Below, piece after piece: positions 50,015 to 58,270 of a DNA stretch of 64,000 bases. How positions within the stretch are numbered: position 1 is the first letter of the stretch; every line of letters begins with the position of its first letter. The translations under genes were made by a program, and so were the position numbers. The stretch comes from Baia soyae (lineage in GTDB: Bacteria > Bacillota > Bacilli > Thermoactinomycetales > Thermoactinomycetaceae): contig NZ_SLXV01000002.1 in NCBI RefSeq assembly GCF_004341445.1, positions 62,001-126,000 of the forward strand, read 5' to 3'. A model generated the notes under the pieces. It worked only from the letters and a program-made list of their open reading frames with translations, was not told the DNA's origin and made no database searches.

Positions 50015-51127
50015 TTAGCGATATTGCCCAAACATGCGGAACAAAATTTTATACTTTTCTTCAAGGGTTGGATACTGTTTCCAAAACCATTCTCCAAACA
50101 AGAAAAGATCTAAGTGAAGGTGAACGCCTTCGTTATTTCCCTTCGCACCATCGCTGGTACCTGAATTTCCTACATTACCAATATAGTCTCCTGCTTTGAT
50201 CTTATCTCCCACACGAAGCTTGGGTTCGGTTCGAGAAAGATGGATATAACGAGCTAGTAAGCCATTCGAGTGCTGAATCCATACCGTTCTACCACGTACA
50301 CGATCCAACAGATCCTGAGGAGTTTGTCCATTATTATTCGTAGCTGCTGCTAATATTTTTTCTCGCTCTGGAGTGGTCATCTCTTTATAATCGTGATCCA
50401 CACGGACAATAACACCTTCTGCCAGTGAGTATACAGGTGTATTCTTCGTAACCGGTACCCCAATTGTAGGCGTATAGAAGTCGACTCCTTCATGAATCCC
50501 ATTGCGATATGTTCGAGCTGCTCCTGGGATCGATGAATCACTTTTTTTCATCTTCGATCCTTTGATCGGAGTCTGAACAAACGAAAGATAATTAGCCATC
50601 TCATCCGCACTCATCTTAGAGATCTTCTCTTTATTTTGAGCATACGATTTGGCATCGCTTGAATCGGATGAGGGCTGGAATACCCCTTCTAAAAATGATT
50701 CTGGGAGCCAAAAATCTTTTTCCTCCCACCTCATATTCCCGCCGGTAAGCGGATGATAGATTCCATTTCGCATATAGACAGGGACATTTCGTACCAATTG
50801 GTAGTTCTCTTGATTCACTGTCAATTCCACTATGCCGTCTACTTCTCTACTCTTCGCTTGAATCAACTTTGATTGAACGAGGTTCGTTAATGGATAATAA
50901 GTGGTTCCACTGATCTTTTTTGATGGTAGACTTTTCATCTGTTGTACGGCAGGAATTGATGTTCCCTCGTTTTTCTTTGACGAATCCCCCGACTCCGCTG
51001 GCTTAGTAGTAGGTGGGCTCGATCCTAGATCAAACTTGCCTAACCAAGCATAGTTATCTGGAGGGAGTAGTACTAGGATAATCGTCAATAAAACCGCTGC
51101 TACATAAATAGATGGTCTTTTCATCAA
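50015..51127 (-). CDS. M23-family metallopeptidase, membrane-anchored
   Basis: A 370-residue extracytoplasmic protein. There is an N-terminal signal/anchor (IYVAAVLLTIILVLLPP), a Ser/Pro/Lys-rich linker, a beta-rich domain (about 68-150; TYYPLTNLVQSKLIQAKSREVDGIVELTVNQENYQLV) resembling copper amine oxidase N-like stalk domains, and a LytM/M23 domain (about 208-355). Zinc ligands: HEGVDF (H-x-G-x-D type) and HLHLD (H-x-H). An insertion of about 40 residues sits after the VIVRVDHD strand. It probably cleaves peptidoglycan cross-links; a sporulation role is possible. Both zinc motifs are intact, so enzymatic activity is likely. Confidence 0.88.
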   Translation of the reverse strand: MMKRPSIYVAAVLLTIILVLLPPDNYAWLGKFDLGSSPPTTKPAESGDSSKKNEGTSIPAVQQMKSLPSKKISGTTYYPLTNLVQSKLIQAKSREVDGIVELTVNQENYQLVRNVPVYMRNGIYHPLTGGNMRWEEKDFWLPESFLEGVFQPSSDSSDAKSYAQNKEKISKMSADEMANYLSFVQTPIKGSKMKKSDSSIPGAARTYRNGIHEGVDFYTPTIGVPVTKNTPVYSLAEGVIVRVDHDYKEMTTPEREKILAAATNNNGQTPQDLLDRVRGRTVWIQHSNGLLARYIHLSRTEPKLRVGDKIKAGDYIGNVGNSGTSDGAKGNNEGVHLHLDLFLFGEWFWKQYPTLEEKYKILFRMFGQYR

Positions 51128-51218
51128 TATCTCCTTTATTTCATCAAAACAAGATTAATTCCTATCATAGCATAGGGTATTGACCTGCTCTAGTGTCCAA
51201 CGTGTAACATTTATGCGA

Positions 51219-54200
51219 TCAAAAAACATCATTCCATTGCTGAATGAAACCTTCCAAGACTGCTTCTGTTTGTTGATAATGATCTAAATCTACATTTTCT
51301 GAAAGCATGGCTTGGAGTTCTTCATAGTACTCTGTGCTTTGCTTACTTGCAATCGCTCGTAGGCGGTGAAACTCATCTTGCCAAACTTGCTGAAAATGAG
51401 ACCCACACTTCTCTTCCATCACGGTTATCTCTGGAATGACGAGTTCCTCTAACCGTTGTTTCATTGATTCCCTCATTTGAAAGCGCTCTTTCTTCTCAAA
51501 GAAAGCTTTGGCATTGCGATAATGGGACATCTGCTTCCGAAAGTCAGATACATCCACATTTTCCATCACGCCCGCTAATTCAGGCATAGAAAAAGCAGTT
51601 GTAACCTCTGTACTCCACTGAAACCCCGCGGGATAAGCCAAAACTTTCTCCCCTATGTCACGAATATGTTGCTCCAGGCGAATGCGCATCCATTTCTCAA
51701 TACGAAGGGTAGTGGCACGATATTCTTGTAACAAATCATGTTGCAAGAATTGAATCAGCTCTAATAGACATGCTTGCAGTTGCGCTTTGATATCTCCTAA
51801 GTCTTCGCGCAAAGAGCCTGGATGAAAAATCGTCGGAAATTCGTCCTGAAAACGCAAGAACCAACGTTGCTGGACATAGTAGAAAAGTTCATGAATCTCC
51901 TGTTGCAAAGCTTGTTGATCGGTTCCCGTCTCGTAGGTAGCAATCAACTGCTGAACTTGTACCCGTTCTTTCTCTAATTCGACCTGGCGGTTTTGCTTCT
52001 CTTCGATCCCTATTTGAGTCGTTTGAATGATCTGTTTTGTCATTTGGAGTGCTCTTCTTACATCTTGATGAATGCTATGTAGCGAAAGATTCATCAGATC
52101 ATGGTGAACAAACTGTGCAAAGGCTTGTTCAAATGGGGCAAAACCAGAATCCATTAGGAATGCATGTGCTGGTAATTCGGCTTGCTCCTTTGATTTCTCC
52201 AGTAATCCCCATAAGCTTGAAACAGCAAACATTCTAGGCTCACGAATTCCAAATTTTAATAGCTGATGCTGTAAATACGTTTGAACCTCTGCCAGTTCAT
52301 CCTTCGATCTTGCTAAATCAGCCGCATTGGTGATAAAAAACATCTTATCCATCGCAAAGGAGTCTTTTACTCGTCCCAGTTGAATCAAAAACTCCCGATC
52401 CGCTTTGGAAAAAGCATGGTTATAGTACGTCACAAATAAAATCACATCAGCATTCCGGATATAGTCAAATGCAACTCCTGTATGACGTGAATGAACCGAA
52501 TCAGCCCCCGGTGTATCGACTAATGTGATCCCCTGTCTCGTAAGCAGGCAGTCATAATATAGATTTGCATACTCGATAAAACAAGATTTCTTTTCATTTG
52601 CTACATACTCTTCCATCTGCTCTAACGAGATTTGAATCTCGCTCCCTTGATGAAGTGTAAACCACTTGATTCCCTCTTGAAGCGCTTGCAAAAATGGAAT
52701 CACCGTTTTCTGACTAGGAGTCATATTCTTCATCTCTAGTAGCGAAGGAATCTTTTGGATCGCTTGGTCGAGATGCGATGCCTCTTTATGAAATAAACGA
52801 TAGATTGCCGTCAGCTCCGCTAATAGCGTTTCAGCCGATTTTACTTTTAGTCGAACCTGACCATGCGCATTTCGATCATCGGGAGGACCAATTTGATTAA
52901 TCGTTGCCGTCATCGGTTGAGGAGAGACAGGAAGAATTTCAGCCCCAATTAAAGCGTTGGCAAAAGAAGATTTACCCGCACTAAATGCACCAAACAATGC
53001 AACGGTAAACTGCTTCTTTTCAGCACGTCCCCGCTTACTATGAATTTCAGCTAAAACCGTTTGTACGCCGCGAATCTCTTGTAAAGACTCTTCTATTTCG
53101 TTTACACGCTCTAAAAATATCCGATTTCGTTCGCTGCTATCTGTAAACGAAATCGATTTTGGAGTAGTGCGTGCTTCTTCGTGCTCCTCATTTCGTACAG
53201 GCTTTGCTTCTTTAACAGTGGAAGATACGTCTTCTTTTATTAACTTTTGCCATAACAAATCCGTAGAGGAAGATACATGTGAAGTTCCTTGTTTTCGTCC
53301 CTCATCTATCCACGAAAGATCAAGGGTCTCCTCCAAATTAGGCTCTCGCCATCGTTGTTCAAGTAGCTCTCTTTCTCCCATAAGCTCCAGGTCGATTTGC
53401 CCGAGAGCATCTTTCGCCTTCACTACTTGTTGCAAGGAGCTTGCTTCTTCGTCTAGTTGATCTTGTTCGGTTTTAATTTGTTCCTTCAATCTGGGGTTAA
53501 TCAGCTCACTCTGCCAACGAAGAGCCTGATTTCGAACCAGACGCTTCATTTGATTGGCTACATCCTCTGTATAAACCAATACCGCATTGCCCGTTAAACC
53601 TGTTCCAGCCTTATATGCACCTTCTAGCAGAGAAGGCTTCAACTCCAGCTTCTCTGACATAATTTGTTGGCCCATCTGCTCGTCAAATAAGCCGTGTTGC
53701 TTACAAAACTGAATGGTGTAATTACGTATATGTAATTCTAACTGAGTATACACAGTCTCCTGCAATTTCGTAAAAAATATCTGTGCACGGCGTTGCTTCT
53801 CTTGATGCGTCTTCCCAGCTGAAAATAAGAAGCCTACCTTAAAATTAGGTTGTAGCGATTCCAGATAGTCTCTGCCTAATTCACGCACTTCAGAAGGCAT
53901 AAGATATGCATTTTTACAGATCTCATCTACGCCTTTGATAAAAGATACTTCCACTTCTTCCAATCGGCCGGATAGTTCAGCTTGCTTGTCACGGTGCTGT
54001 TGAACCTGTCTTTCTACTTCATCACCCGAAATTCCACTACCTTCGATGATCTGCTCCCACGAGTTACGCTCCTCCTGCCTATCATCCGCCAGTTGGCCCA
54101 AATACTGCTCTATCAAGTATTTTGCTTCTGCTTCCACTACTTGTATACTCAGCTCTGCGCGATGCTCAATCCATTTATGTAAATCACATTTTAATGATTC

Positions 54201-54941
54201 TAACTCATTATGTTCATGTCTTATGTCACGCAAGGAAGTATAATAGATGCCCTCTACTTGAAGATCCCAATTTTCAAACGTTTGCTTTACATTCTGCTGG
54301 TAGCTTATAAAAGATAGCTCCTGATCACGATGTTTATCAATCTGATTGATCACGATATAGATCTTCTTATTTCGTTCCGCCAGCCCTTTTAAAAATTGCA
54401 GATTTCCCTCCGATTGCACGTGATTGTAATCCATCATAAATAAAATTAAATCTGCCATATGTAAGGATGATTCTGTAGCAAGCCGGTGAGCATCATCCGT
54501 AGAATCCACTCCAGGTGTATCCAGTAGAGAGACACCTTTTGGCAGAGAGATCGATTCCTTTGAAACCTCTACTGCCATGATATCTTCTCCATTTTTACAT
54601 AGCTCTCGTAAGTCTTCATCCATATACGAGCCAGCAAACGTATACCTTTCACCATTTGTTAATACGAGCGTTACTTGATTCTCTCCATGCCGGATCTCAA
54701 CCACATTGGCACTAGTCGGAATCGGACTTGTCGGTAAAATCTGCTCTCCAAACAGCTCATTCATCATTGAAGATTTACCCGCAGAAAAATGACCACAAAA
54801 AGCGATGCTAAATTCTTGTTGAAACACTTTACGCATCAAATCCTGTAGCTTATTTGCATAATCCATTTGATCGTTTTCTTTCATCCGTCGAGATACATAT
54901 TCTAATTGATGTAATAAGATCTCATGTTGTTTTTTTATCAT
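51219..54941 (-). CDS. dynA: Double-headed bacterial dynamin DynA
   Basis: A 1240-residue protein with two fused dynamin-like halves, as in B. subtilis DynA (YpbR). First GTPase: FCGHFSAGKSSMMNELFG (P-loop), SANVV (switch I), LLDTPGVDST (D-x-x-G), NQIDKH. Second GTPase: LFGAFSAGKSSFANALIG, MTATINQI, LVDTPGADSV, ITNAADLA (degenerate N-K-x-D). Long helical stalk segments follow each. DynA tethers and fuses membranes and protects against pore damage. The ATG at 54939-54941 gives MIKKQHEILL; an in-frame TTG seven codons upstream overlaps the ribosome site. Confidence 0.93.
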   Translation of the reverse strand: MIKKQHEILLHQLEYVSRRMKENDQMDYANKLQDLMRKVFQQEFSIAFCGHFSAGKSSMMNELFGEQILPTSPIPTSANVVEIRHGENQVTLVLTNGERYTFAGSYMDEDLRELCKNGEDIMAVEVSKESISLPKGVSLLDTPGVDSTDDAHRLATESSLHMADLILFMMDYNHVQSEGNLQFLKGLAERNKKIYIVINQIDKHRDQELSFISYQQNVKQTFENWDLQVEGIYYTSLRDIRHEHNELESLKCDLHKWIEHRAELSIQVVEAEAKYLIEQYLGQLADDRQEERNSWEQIIEGSGISGDEVERQVQQHRDKQAELSGRLEEVEVSFIKGVDEICKNAYLMPSEVRELGRDYLESLQPNFKVGFLFSAGKTHQEKQRRAQIFFTKLQETVYTQLELHIRNYTIQFCKQHGLFDEQMGQQIMSEKLELKPSLLEGAYKAGTGLTGNAVLVYTEDVANQMKRLVRNQALRWQSELINPRLKEQIKTEQDQLDEEASSLQQVVKAKDALGQIDLELMGERELLEQRWREPNLEETLDLSWIDEGRKQGTSHVSSSTDLLWQKLIKEDVSSTVKEAKPVRNEEHEEARTTPKSISFTDSSERNRIFLERVNEIEESLQEIRGVQTVLAEIHSKRGRAEKKQFTVALFGAFSAGKSSFANALIGAEILPVSPQPMTATINQIGPPDDRNAHGQVRLKVKSAETLLAELTAIYRLFHKEASHLDQAIQKIPSLLEMKNMTPSQKTVIPFLQALQEGIKWFTLHQGSEIQISLEQMEEYVANEKKSCFIEYANLYYDCLLTRQGITLVDTPGADSVHSRHTGVAFDYIRNADVILFVTYYNHAFSKADREFLIQLGRVKDSFAMDKMFFITNAADLARSKDELAEVQTYLQHQLLKFGIREPRMFAVSSLWGLLEKSKEQAELPAHAFLMDSGFAPFEQAFAQFVHHDLMNLSLHSIHQDVRRALQMTKQIIQTTQIGIEEKQNRQVELEKERVQVQQLIATYETGTDQQALQQEIHELFYYVQQRWFLRFQDEFPTIFHPGSLREDLGDIKAQLQACLLELIQFLQHDLLQEYRATTLRIEKWMRIRLEQHIRDIGEKVLAYPAGFQWSTEVTTAFSMPELAGVMENVDVSDFRKQMSHYRNAKAFFEKKERFQMRESMKQRLEELVIPEITVMEEKCGSHFQQVWQDEFHRLRAIASKQSTEYYEELQAMLSENVDLDHYQQTEAVLEGFIQQWNDVF

Positions 54942-55010
54942 CGATTCCCATACCCCTAGCAAGCGATTTCTTTTTTCTCTATCTTAAAACAACTCACCTT
55001 TTTGGCCAAT

Positions 55011-55034
55011 AAAAAAAAGAGGGAGAGGCCCCTC
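55011..55034 (-). terminator. Terminator after the DnaA-domain gene
   Basis: GAGGG (55019-55023) pairs with CCCTC (55030-55034), followed on the minus strand by eight T residues. Confidence 0.8.
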
Positions 55035-55079
55035 ATTCAAGTATGTATAATTCCAGATAATTGCATACGCACAGATAGC

Positions 55080-55511
55080 TTATGACATTTTTTCACGTTG
55101 TAACAGAAATAAAACGGTATCTAATTTTTCTTCCATATGACGTAACCTTGTATAAATTGATTTTTGAGACTGTCTTTCCATATGAGTATCATCGTTGCCA
55201 AACTCTAGAGGAATATCTTCTAATAGTGTGCTTCTAATTTCGACATAGCGTATCTCTGCCGCTACTTCTACCAACGCATCTGTAATCAAATAAAAATATC
55301 GATTTCTTAACCATTCTGCCGCAAATGCACTCGATGTCTCCAATACAAAGGTGTTCCCTTCGACAGTGGGATGAATACTACAAAACCACGCTTGATAACT
55401 GGGTTGACTCACTTTTTCTTTAATAATCGTGAGAGCTTCTGCCCATATCACTCGAGCATCTAGCAAGGCTTGTACGTCTGTCATAGATACAACTGTCTGC
55501 TTCATCTTCAT
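55080..55511 (-). CDS. Stand-alone DnaA N-terminal (domain I) protein
   Basis: A 143-residue protein whose residues about 18-92 match domain I of the replication initiator DnaA: IWAEALTIIKEKVSQPSYQAWFCS, GNTFVLETSSAFAAEWLRNRYFYLITDALVEV. Conserved family features (W..AL..I, S-x-P-S, W-F/M, EWLRNRY) are all present. No AAA+ or DNA-binding domain follows; instead about 50 residues end in a short coiled coil (LRHMEEKLDTVLFLLQRE). Domain I mediates DnaA self-association and binds regulators, so this may modulate DnaA. It lies next to dynA, is preceded by a palindrome, and has its own terminator. Confidence 0.85.
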   Translation of the reverse strand: MKMKQTVVSMTDVQALLDARVIWAEALTIIKEKVSQPSYQAWFCSIHPTVEGNTFVLETSSAFAAEWLRNRYFYLITDALVEVAAEIRYVEIRSTLLEDIPLEFGNDDTHMERQSQKSIYTRLRHMEEKLDTVLFLLQREKMS

Positions 55512-55537
55512 CCACCTTTCACATCCCCCAATAGCAG

Positions 55538-55555
55538 TTTACCACTTTTGGTAAA
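55538..55555. promoter_or_regulatory. Palindrome upstream of the DnaA-domain gene
   Basis: TTTACCA, four bases, TGGTAAA: a perfect 7-4-7 inverted repeat ending 27 bases before the start codon at 55511. It resembles an operator; the regulator is unknown. Confidence 0.5.
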
Positions 55556-55889
55556 TAATTGAACAGAAGTAATTTGGTATAATGTGAAAAAAATTGCCGA
55601 AGGGAAAAAATAAATAGAGAAATCCCTTGTAATTACTGGGTTTTCTTTGACAAATTTCTTGAAATAAAATGTTTAACTTCTGCATCACGACTCTTTTTTC
55701 AAGACACATTTATCTACTATAAATTTACTTTATGACCTAAAATTTTCCTTATTAATTTATTATCACAAGTTACCGGTTTCATCCCCATCTTCTAGGGGTA
55801 AAGCCGAGATAACTACTTTGCTATACATAGATTCGTAGTAAGATTAGGAGTAGCTTATTCTATCAATTACCTTAAGGGGGAACCAATCC
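55556..55889. other. Long divergent intergenic region
   Basis: It contains an extended -10 (TGGTATAAT ending at 55582) reading rightward, a TTTGTCAAAGAAA match to the extended Spo0A box on the minus strand (55642-55654), a CCCC/GGGG mini-hairpin at about 55783-55799, and ATA-14-CATAGATT (55809-55833), which weakly resembles a sigma-E promoter for the kinase-like gene. No ORF was found. Confidence 0.4.
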
Positions 55890-56609
55890 ATGCGTGAACG
55901 ACATCAAGAAGCGATCGATTATGTACAAAATCTAGTAGCACACAATAAATTGGATCACCAGTTGCCGATACTTGGGGAAGGACTAAGCGGAAAAGTATAC
56001 GGCCTTGAAGATTATGCAATCAAGGTATACAAAGACGACTACAGTGAAAAAGACGACTCCTACATGCTTCATCATCTCCAAGATCACTCTGCCTTTCCAA
56101 CACTCCACCATCATGAAGACAAATTTATGATCGTGGATCGTGTTCAAGGTAACACTCTTGCGGATAGTATCAAAGCAGGTGAGAAGTTATCGGACCAGCA
56201 ATTTGTCCAAATCGAAGACATCGTAACCGATCTCTATGATCACGGAATCATTGCTCAGGACCTTCATCTAAATAACATGATGATTGACAAAGACGGCAAG
56301 ATCAAAATGATCGATGTGGGTCGATTCTTCCACACTGATTATCCTGAACTATATCAAGATATTCTTGAAGATCACTTGAATCTTACTCAATATCACATGG
56401 GTTTCTTCTCTTCCATCAAAGACAAATTAAAAAAGAAGAAGTACTATGGCTCTTCTTCCCATCGTCGTTACCGTAAACATTCTTCCTCTGACTACCGCCA
56501 TCACCGTCACCATAGTTCATCATCTTCACGCCGTAAACGCCATTATTATGGGTCCTCTTCTTCCCATCATCGTAGACATCATAAACGTAAAAGTTTCTTT
56601 AGCTCGTAA
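55890..56609 (+). CDS. Protein-kinase-fold protein with Ser/His/Arg-rich coat-like tail
   Basis: A 239-residue protein. Residues 20-170 form a compact kinase-like domain: glycine loop GEGLSGKV (29-36), ATP lysine in YAIKVYK (K45), catalytic loop IAQDLHLNNMMID with D124 and N129, and metal-binding DVG (D142-G144) in place of DFG. The last 64 residues (from about 176) form a low-complexity tail of Ser, His, Arg, Lys and Tyr in near-repeats such as YYGSSSHRRYRKHSSS and YYGSSSSHHRRHHKR. CotB and CotG coat proteins have similar Ser/Lys/Arg repeats that are phosphorylated by CotH. A self-phosphorylating coat protein is one possibility. AAGGGGG ribosome site precedes the ATG. Confidence 0.78.
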   Translation: MRERHQEAIDYVQNLVAHNKLDHQLPILGEGLSGKVYGLEDYAIKVYKDDYSEKDDSYMLHHLQDHSAFPTLHHHEDKFMIVDRVQGNTLADSIKAGEKLSDQQFVQIEDIVTDLYDHGIIAQDLHLNNMMIDKDGKIKMIDVGRFFHTDYPELYQDILEDHLNLTQYHMGFFSSIKDKLKKKKYYGSSSHRRYRKHSSSDYRHHRHHSSSSSRRKRHYYGSSSSHHRRHHKRKSFFSS

Positions 56610-56618
56610 AGTGAATCA

Positions 56619-56656
56619 GCCTCCCAAAGTTCAACTGAACTCGGGAGGCTATTTTT
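56619..56656. terminator. Bidirectional terminator after the kinase-like gene
   Basis: GCCTCCC (56619-56625) pairs with GGGAGGC (56643-56649), followed by TATTTTT on the plus strand. An inner AGTTC/GAACT pair extends the structure. Confidence 0.85.
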
Positions 56657-58202
56657 ATAAATTATATTTTTTTATCTTCTTCAATAAGGCTGTATGGCTC
56701 ATCTGCAATTGTCTAGCAGCTTGGCGAATGCTCTTATTCTGTTCCAGTGTAACTTTAATGATTCTTCTTTCCGTCTGCTCTAAATGAGGCTTTAATCCGA
56801 CTGTCTCAAACATCTCACTTCGATCCAATCCATTTCGGCTAGGCGAGATGGAAACTTGGTGAATCTCAATCTCATGATCCGGGCACAAGTAGACACTACG
56901 TTCCATTACATTTTGCAATTCTCTCACATTTCCTGGCCAGTCGTGAAGATACAACTGTTGACGAGCATACTCTGACAGATGCAACACAGGGCGTCTCACC
57001 AATTCGCATGTTTTTTGCAAAAAGTGATTCGCAAGTAGGGTAATTTCACATTCCCTCTCTCGCAATGGAGGGATCTCAATCGGAATCACATGCAACCGGT
57101 AATACAAATCCTCGCGAAACTTCCCTTCCTTCACCCATTCCCCTAACTTCCGATTGGTTGCCGTGACCAAACGAAATTGTAAGGGAATTACTTTATTACT
57201 TCCAATTCTTCGAATCGATTTCTCTTCTAATACACGAAGTAGTTTCGATTGCAAGTGAAGAGGAATCTCACCCACCTCATCTAAAAACAAGGTCCCGTTG
57301 CGAGCTGTTTCAAATAATCCTGCTTTCCCTTCCTTCGATGCGCCTGTAAAAGAGCCTGCTTCATAACCAAATAACTCACTTTCGAGCAATTGCTCCGGAA
57401 TCGCCGCACAGTTGATCGGGATAAATGGGCCATTTGCCCGTAAACTTTCATAGTGAATGGCCCTAGCAAACAGTTCCTTTCCTGTTCCACTCTCTCCCGA
57501 TAAGAAGATCGTCACATCGCTTTTCGCTACACATCTTGCTGTCTGAATACAGTTTTTCATTCCCTCACTCTCATGGATGATCTCTTCAAAGTGCGTCATC
57601 TCCGAGCGTTGCACTGATTGGATCCACTCATTTACTTGTTGCAGATCACGAAACACCACTACCCATCCTTGTAAATCATCATATTTTTCTGACATGCAAA
57701 TCGGGTAAAAGTCTGCAACGACGCGAATCACTTGGGTTTTCTTGATATATATGGTCAGGGGAGATGTTTCTTTTTGCATTAATCGCTCGCAGTCTTCCTT
57801 CTTCATCCCCCATAAAGTCGGTAGTTCCATTCCTTTGTACCTTTTTTCATCTGTTTGGAGTAGAGTCTCCGCTGCTCGATTCATCGTGTTCACTCGCAGA
57901 TTCGAATCGACGAGGATAACTCCGTTACTAATCGTAGCCAGTGTGGTTTTTAGTTCATTGGCATGTAATTCTGAAGGTAGGAAAGGGATCAGATTTACCC
58001 TTCTCACTCCTGAAGTTTGCGTAATATGGCGACATAATGGATCTTGTATGTCAAAAGGGAGAGAATGGGTCTTTAGATAGATAAAGTGAGGCCTCACTTC
58101 CATCTTGACGATATCCAATTGAAACGATAAAAATGACTCCATAACATCATGGGTAATCCCCAACCGATCTTCTGTCTCGATCTGAAAAGTCATCATCTGC
58201 AT
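56655..58202 (-). CDS. Sigma-54-dependent activator, ACT-PAS-AAA+-HTH (TyrR-like)
   Basis: A 515-residue enhancer-binding protein. An N-terminal ACT-like domain (1-75, TFQIETEDRLGITHDVMESF) suggests amino-acid sensing. It is followed by a PAS domain (about 80-185), then the AAA+ domain with Walker A GESGTGKE, the sigma-54 contact loop GSFTGA (a variant of GAFTGA), Walker B GTLFLDEVGEIP, and the sensor motif FREDLYYRLHV. The C-terminus is a TyrR-type HTH (NKSIRQAARQLQMSHTALLKKIKKY). It lies just downstream of methionine gamma-lyase, which has a sigma-54-like promoter, so it probably activates that gene in response to an amino acid. Confidence 0.9.
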   Translation of the reverse strand: MQMMTFQIETEDRLGITHDVMESFLSFQLDIVKMEVRPHFIYLKTHSLPFDIQDPLCRHITQTSGVRRVNLIPFLPSELHANELKTTLATISNGVILVDSNLRVNTMNRAAETLLQTDEKRYKGMELPTLWGMKKEDCERLMQKETSPLTIYIKKTQVIRVVADFYPICMSEKYDDLQGWVVVFRDLQQVNEWIQSVQRSEMTHFEEIIHESEGMKNCIQTARCVAKSDVTIFLSGESGTGKELFARAIHYESLRANGPFIPINCAAIPEQLLESELFGYEAGSFTGASKEGKAGLFETARNGTLFLDEVGEIPLHLQSKLLRVLEEKSIRRIGSNKVIPLQFRLVTATNRKLGEWVKEGKFREDLYYRLHVIPIEIPPLRERECEITLLANHFLQKTCELVRRPVLHLSEYARQQLYLHDWPGNVRELQNVMERSVYLCPDHEIEIHQVSISPSRNGLDRSEMFETVGLKPHLEQTERRIIKVTLEQNKSIRQAARQLQMSHTALLKKIKKYNL

Positions 58203-58218
58203 AGGAGACCATCCCTTT

Positions 58219-58256
58219 GAGTCAAATTTTATAACTATTGTAACAAAATTTGACTC
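58219..58256 (-). other. Perfect 12-base hairpin in the leader of the sigma-54 activator
   Basis: GAGTCAAATTTT (58219-58230) and AAAATTTGACTC (58245-58256) are exact complements with a 14-base loop. On the minus strand the hairpin ends directly before AAAGGGATGG, the ribosome site of the activator, with no T-run. It may attenuate or bind the regulator itself rather than terminate. Confidence 0.65.
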
Positions 58257-58270
58257 TACTTCGCATGTAT

